Shown here in pieces: positions 63,776 to 64,000 of a stretch of DNA of 64,000 bases (positions are counted from its first letter, which is position 1; each line of letters begins with the position of its first letter). Under the pieces are notes generated by a model. The model searched no databases. It was not told the origin of the DNA and saw only the letters and a list, made by a program, of their open reading frames with translations. This DNA is from Mimachlamys varia (taxonomy: Eukaryota > Mollusca > Bivalvia > Pectinida > Pectinidae). The translations under genes were made by a program, and so were the position numbers. The stretch is from positions 25,766,792 through 25,830,791 of the forward strand of contig OX392532.1 in assembly GCA_947623455.1 (NCBI GenBank), written 5' to 3'.

Positions 63776-64000
63776 CTGCAAAGAAATGGAAAGACACACC
63801 AAGAGACCCCAGAATGGTATCGGCGCCAACGATTGCTTGATCTACATTAAATTTGTTCTTAGGTATTAAGATCTGTTCAATTCCTTGCTCTTAAGTTTTA
63901 TAAAATTTGAAAATTCCTTCTAGCATTGAGGCTCCATAAGATTATTGACAAAGTGGCAGATATTTGACTTTTGAAGCCTGTTCAAACGAGCAGTCAAGAG
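63776..64000. other. Intron at window edge
   Basis: Intronic sequence upstream of the first visible protease exon. No further exon recognised. Confidence 0.4.

Overview
The window is eukaryotic genomic DNA. Coding sequence is scarce, split into short exons with GT/AG junctions, and embedded in AT-rich introns packed with minisatellites, tRNA-derived SINEs, MITEs and tandem-repeat-bearing transposons. The repeat types point to a mollusc, most likely a bivalve: elements with a terminal hairpin, a GTCC microsatellite and a core array of 145 or 155 bp units, and an array carrying the GATGGCCGACAGG motif. No prokaryotic gene, rRNA, intact tRNA gene or CRISPR array is present. Nearly all long open frames are repeat arrays that happen to lack stops.

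Two genes can be rebuilt by hand with consistent splice phases. Gene 1 (+ strand, 1095-39106) has 18 visible exons encoding 515 residues of a VPS9-domain protein. It resembles the N-terminal half of ANKRD27/Varp, a guanine-nucleotide exchange factor for Rab21-type GTPases. It stops after a tail of about 120 residues with no ankyrin repeats, and its 5' start lies outside the window. Gene 2 (- strand, 63775 down to 51512) has 5 visible exons encoding 382 residues. It has a Pro/Ser/Thr/Asp-rich linker, a Cys-rich segment and a trypsin-like peptidase domain. Candidate catalytic His144, Asp189 and Ser297 are all present. The His lies in a TCRH motif like that of FAM111-type proteases. The two genes converge, with about 12 kb of repeats between them.

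Layout: 1-1094 upstream repeats; 1095-39106 gene 1, whose introns hold a Tigger/pogo-like MITE (1433), two 145-bp-unit elements (4233 and 9773), a 47/48-bp hairpin minisatellite (7757-9700), a 53-bp minisatellite split by a solo LTR (13574-14937), a piggyBac-like MITE with a C/G-rich minisatellite (15710-16890), nested MITEs (17089-18088), a 78-bp array (20034-22268), a 155-bp-unit element (23684-24593), a 73-bp array that repeats a splice donor 18 times (25454-26774), a 50-bp array made from a transposon end (27852-30602), and a SINE carrying another transposon (31617-32714). 39107-44900 is 3' flank with MITEs. 44920-49670 is a roughly 1.34-kb segmental tandem array. 50412-51398 is a hAT-like element. 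51512-63775 is gene 2 and its repeat-filled introns.

The main novelties are the splice-donor minisatellite with an in-frame alternative donor, the satellite grown from one end of a pogo-like element, the ankyrin-less Varp-like protein, and the FAM111-like protease whose last acceptor lies 24 nt from a transposon edge. Gene assignments rest on motif recognition and phase-consistent splicing read by eye. No database search was possible.
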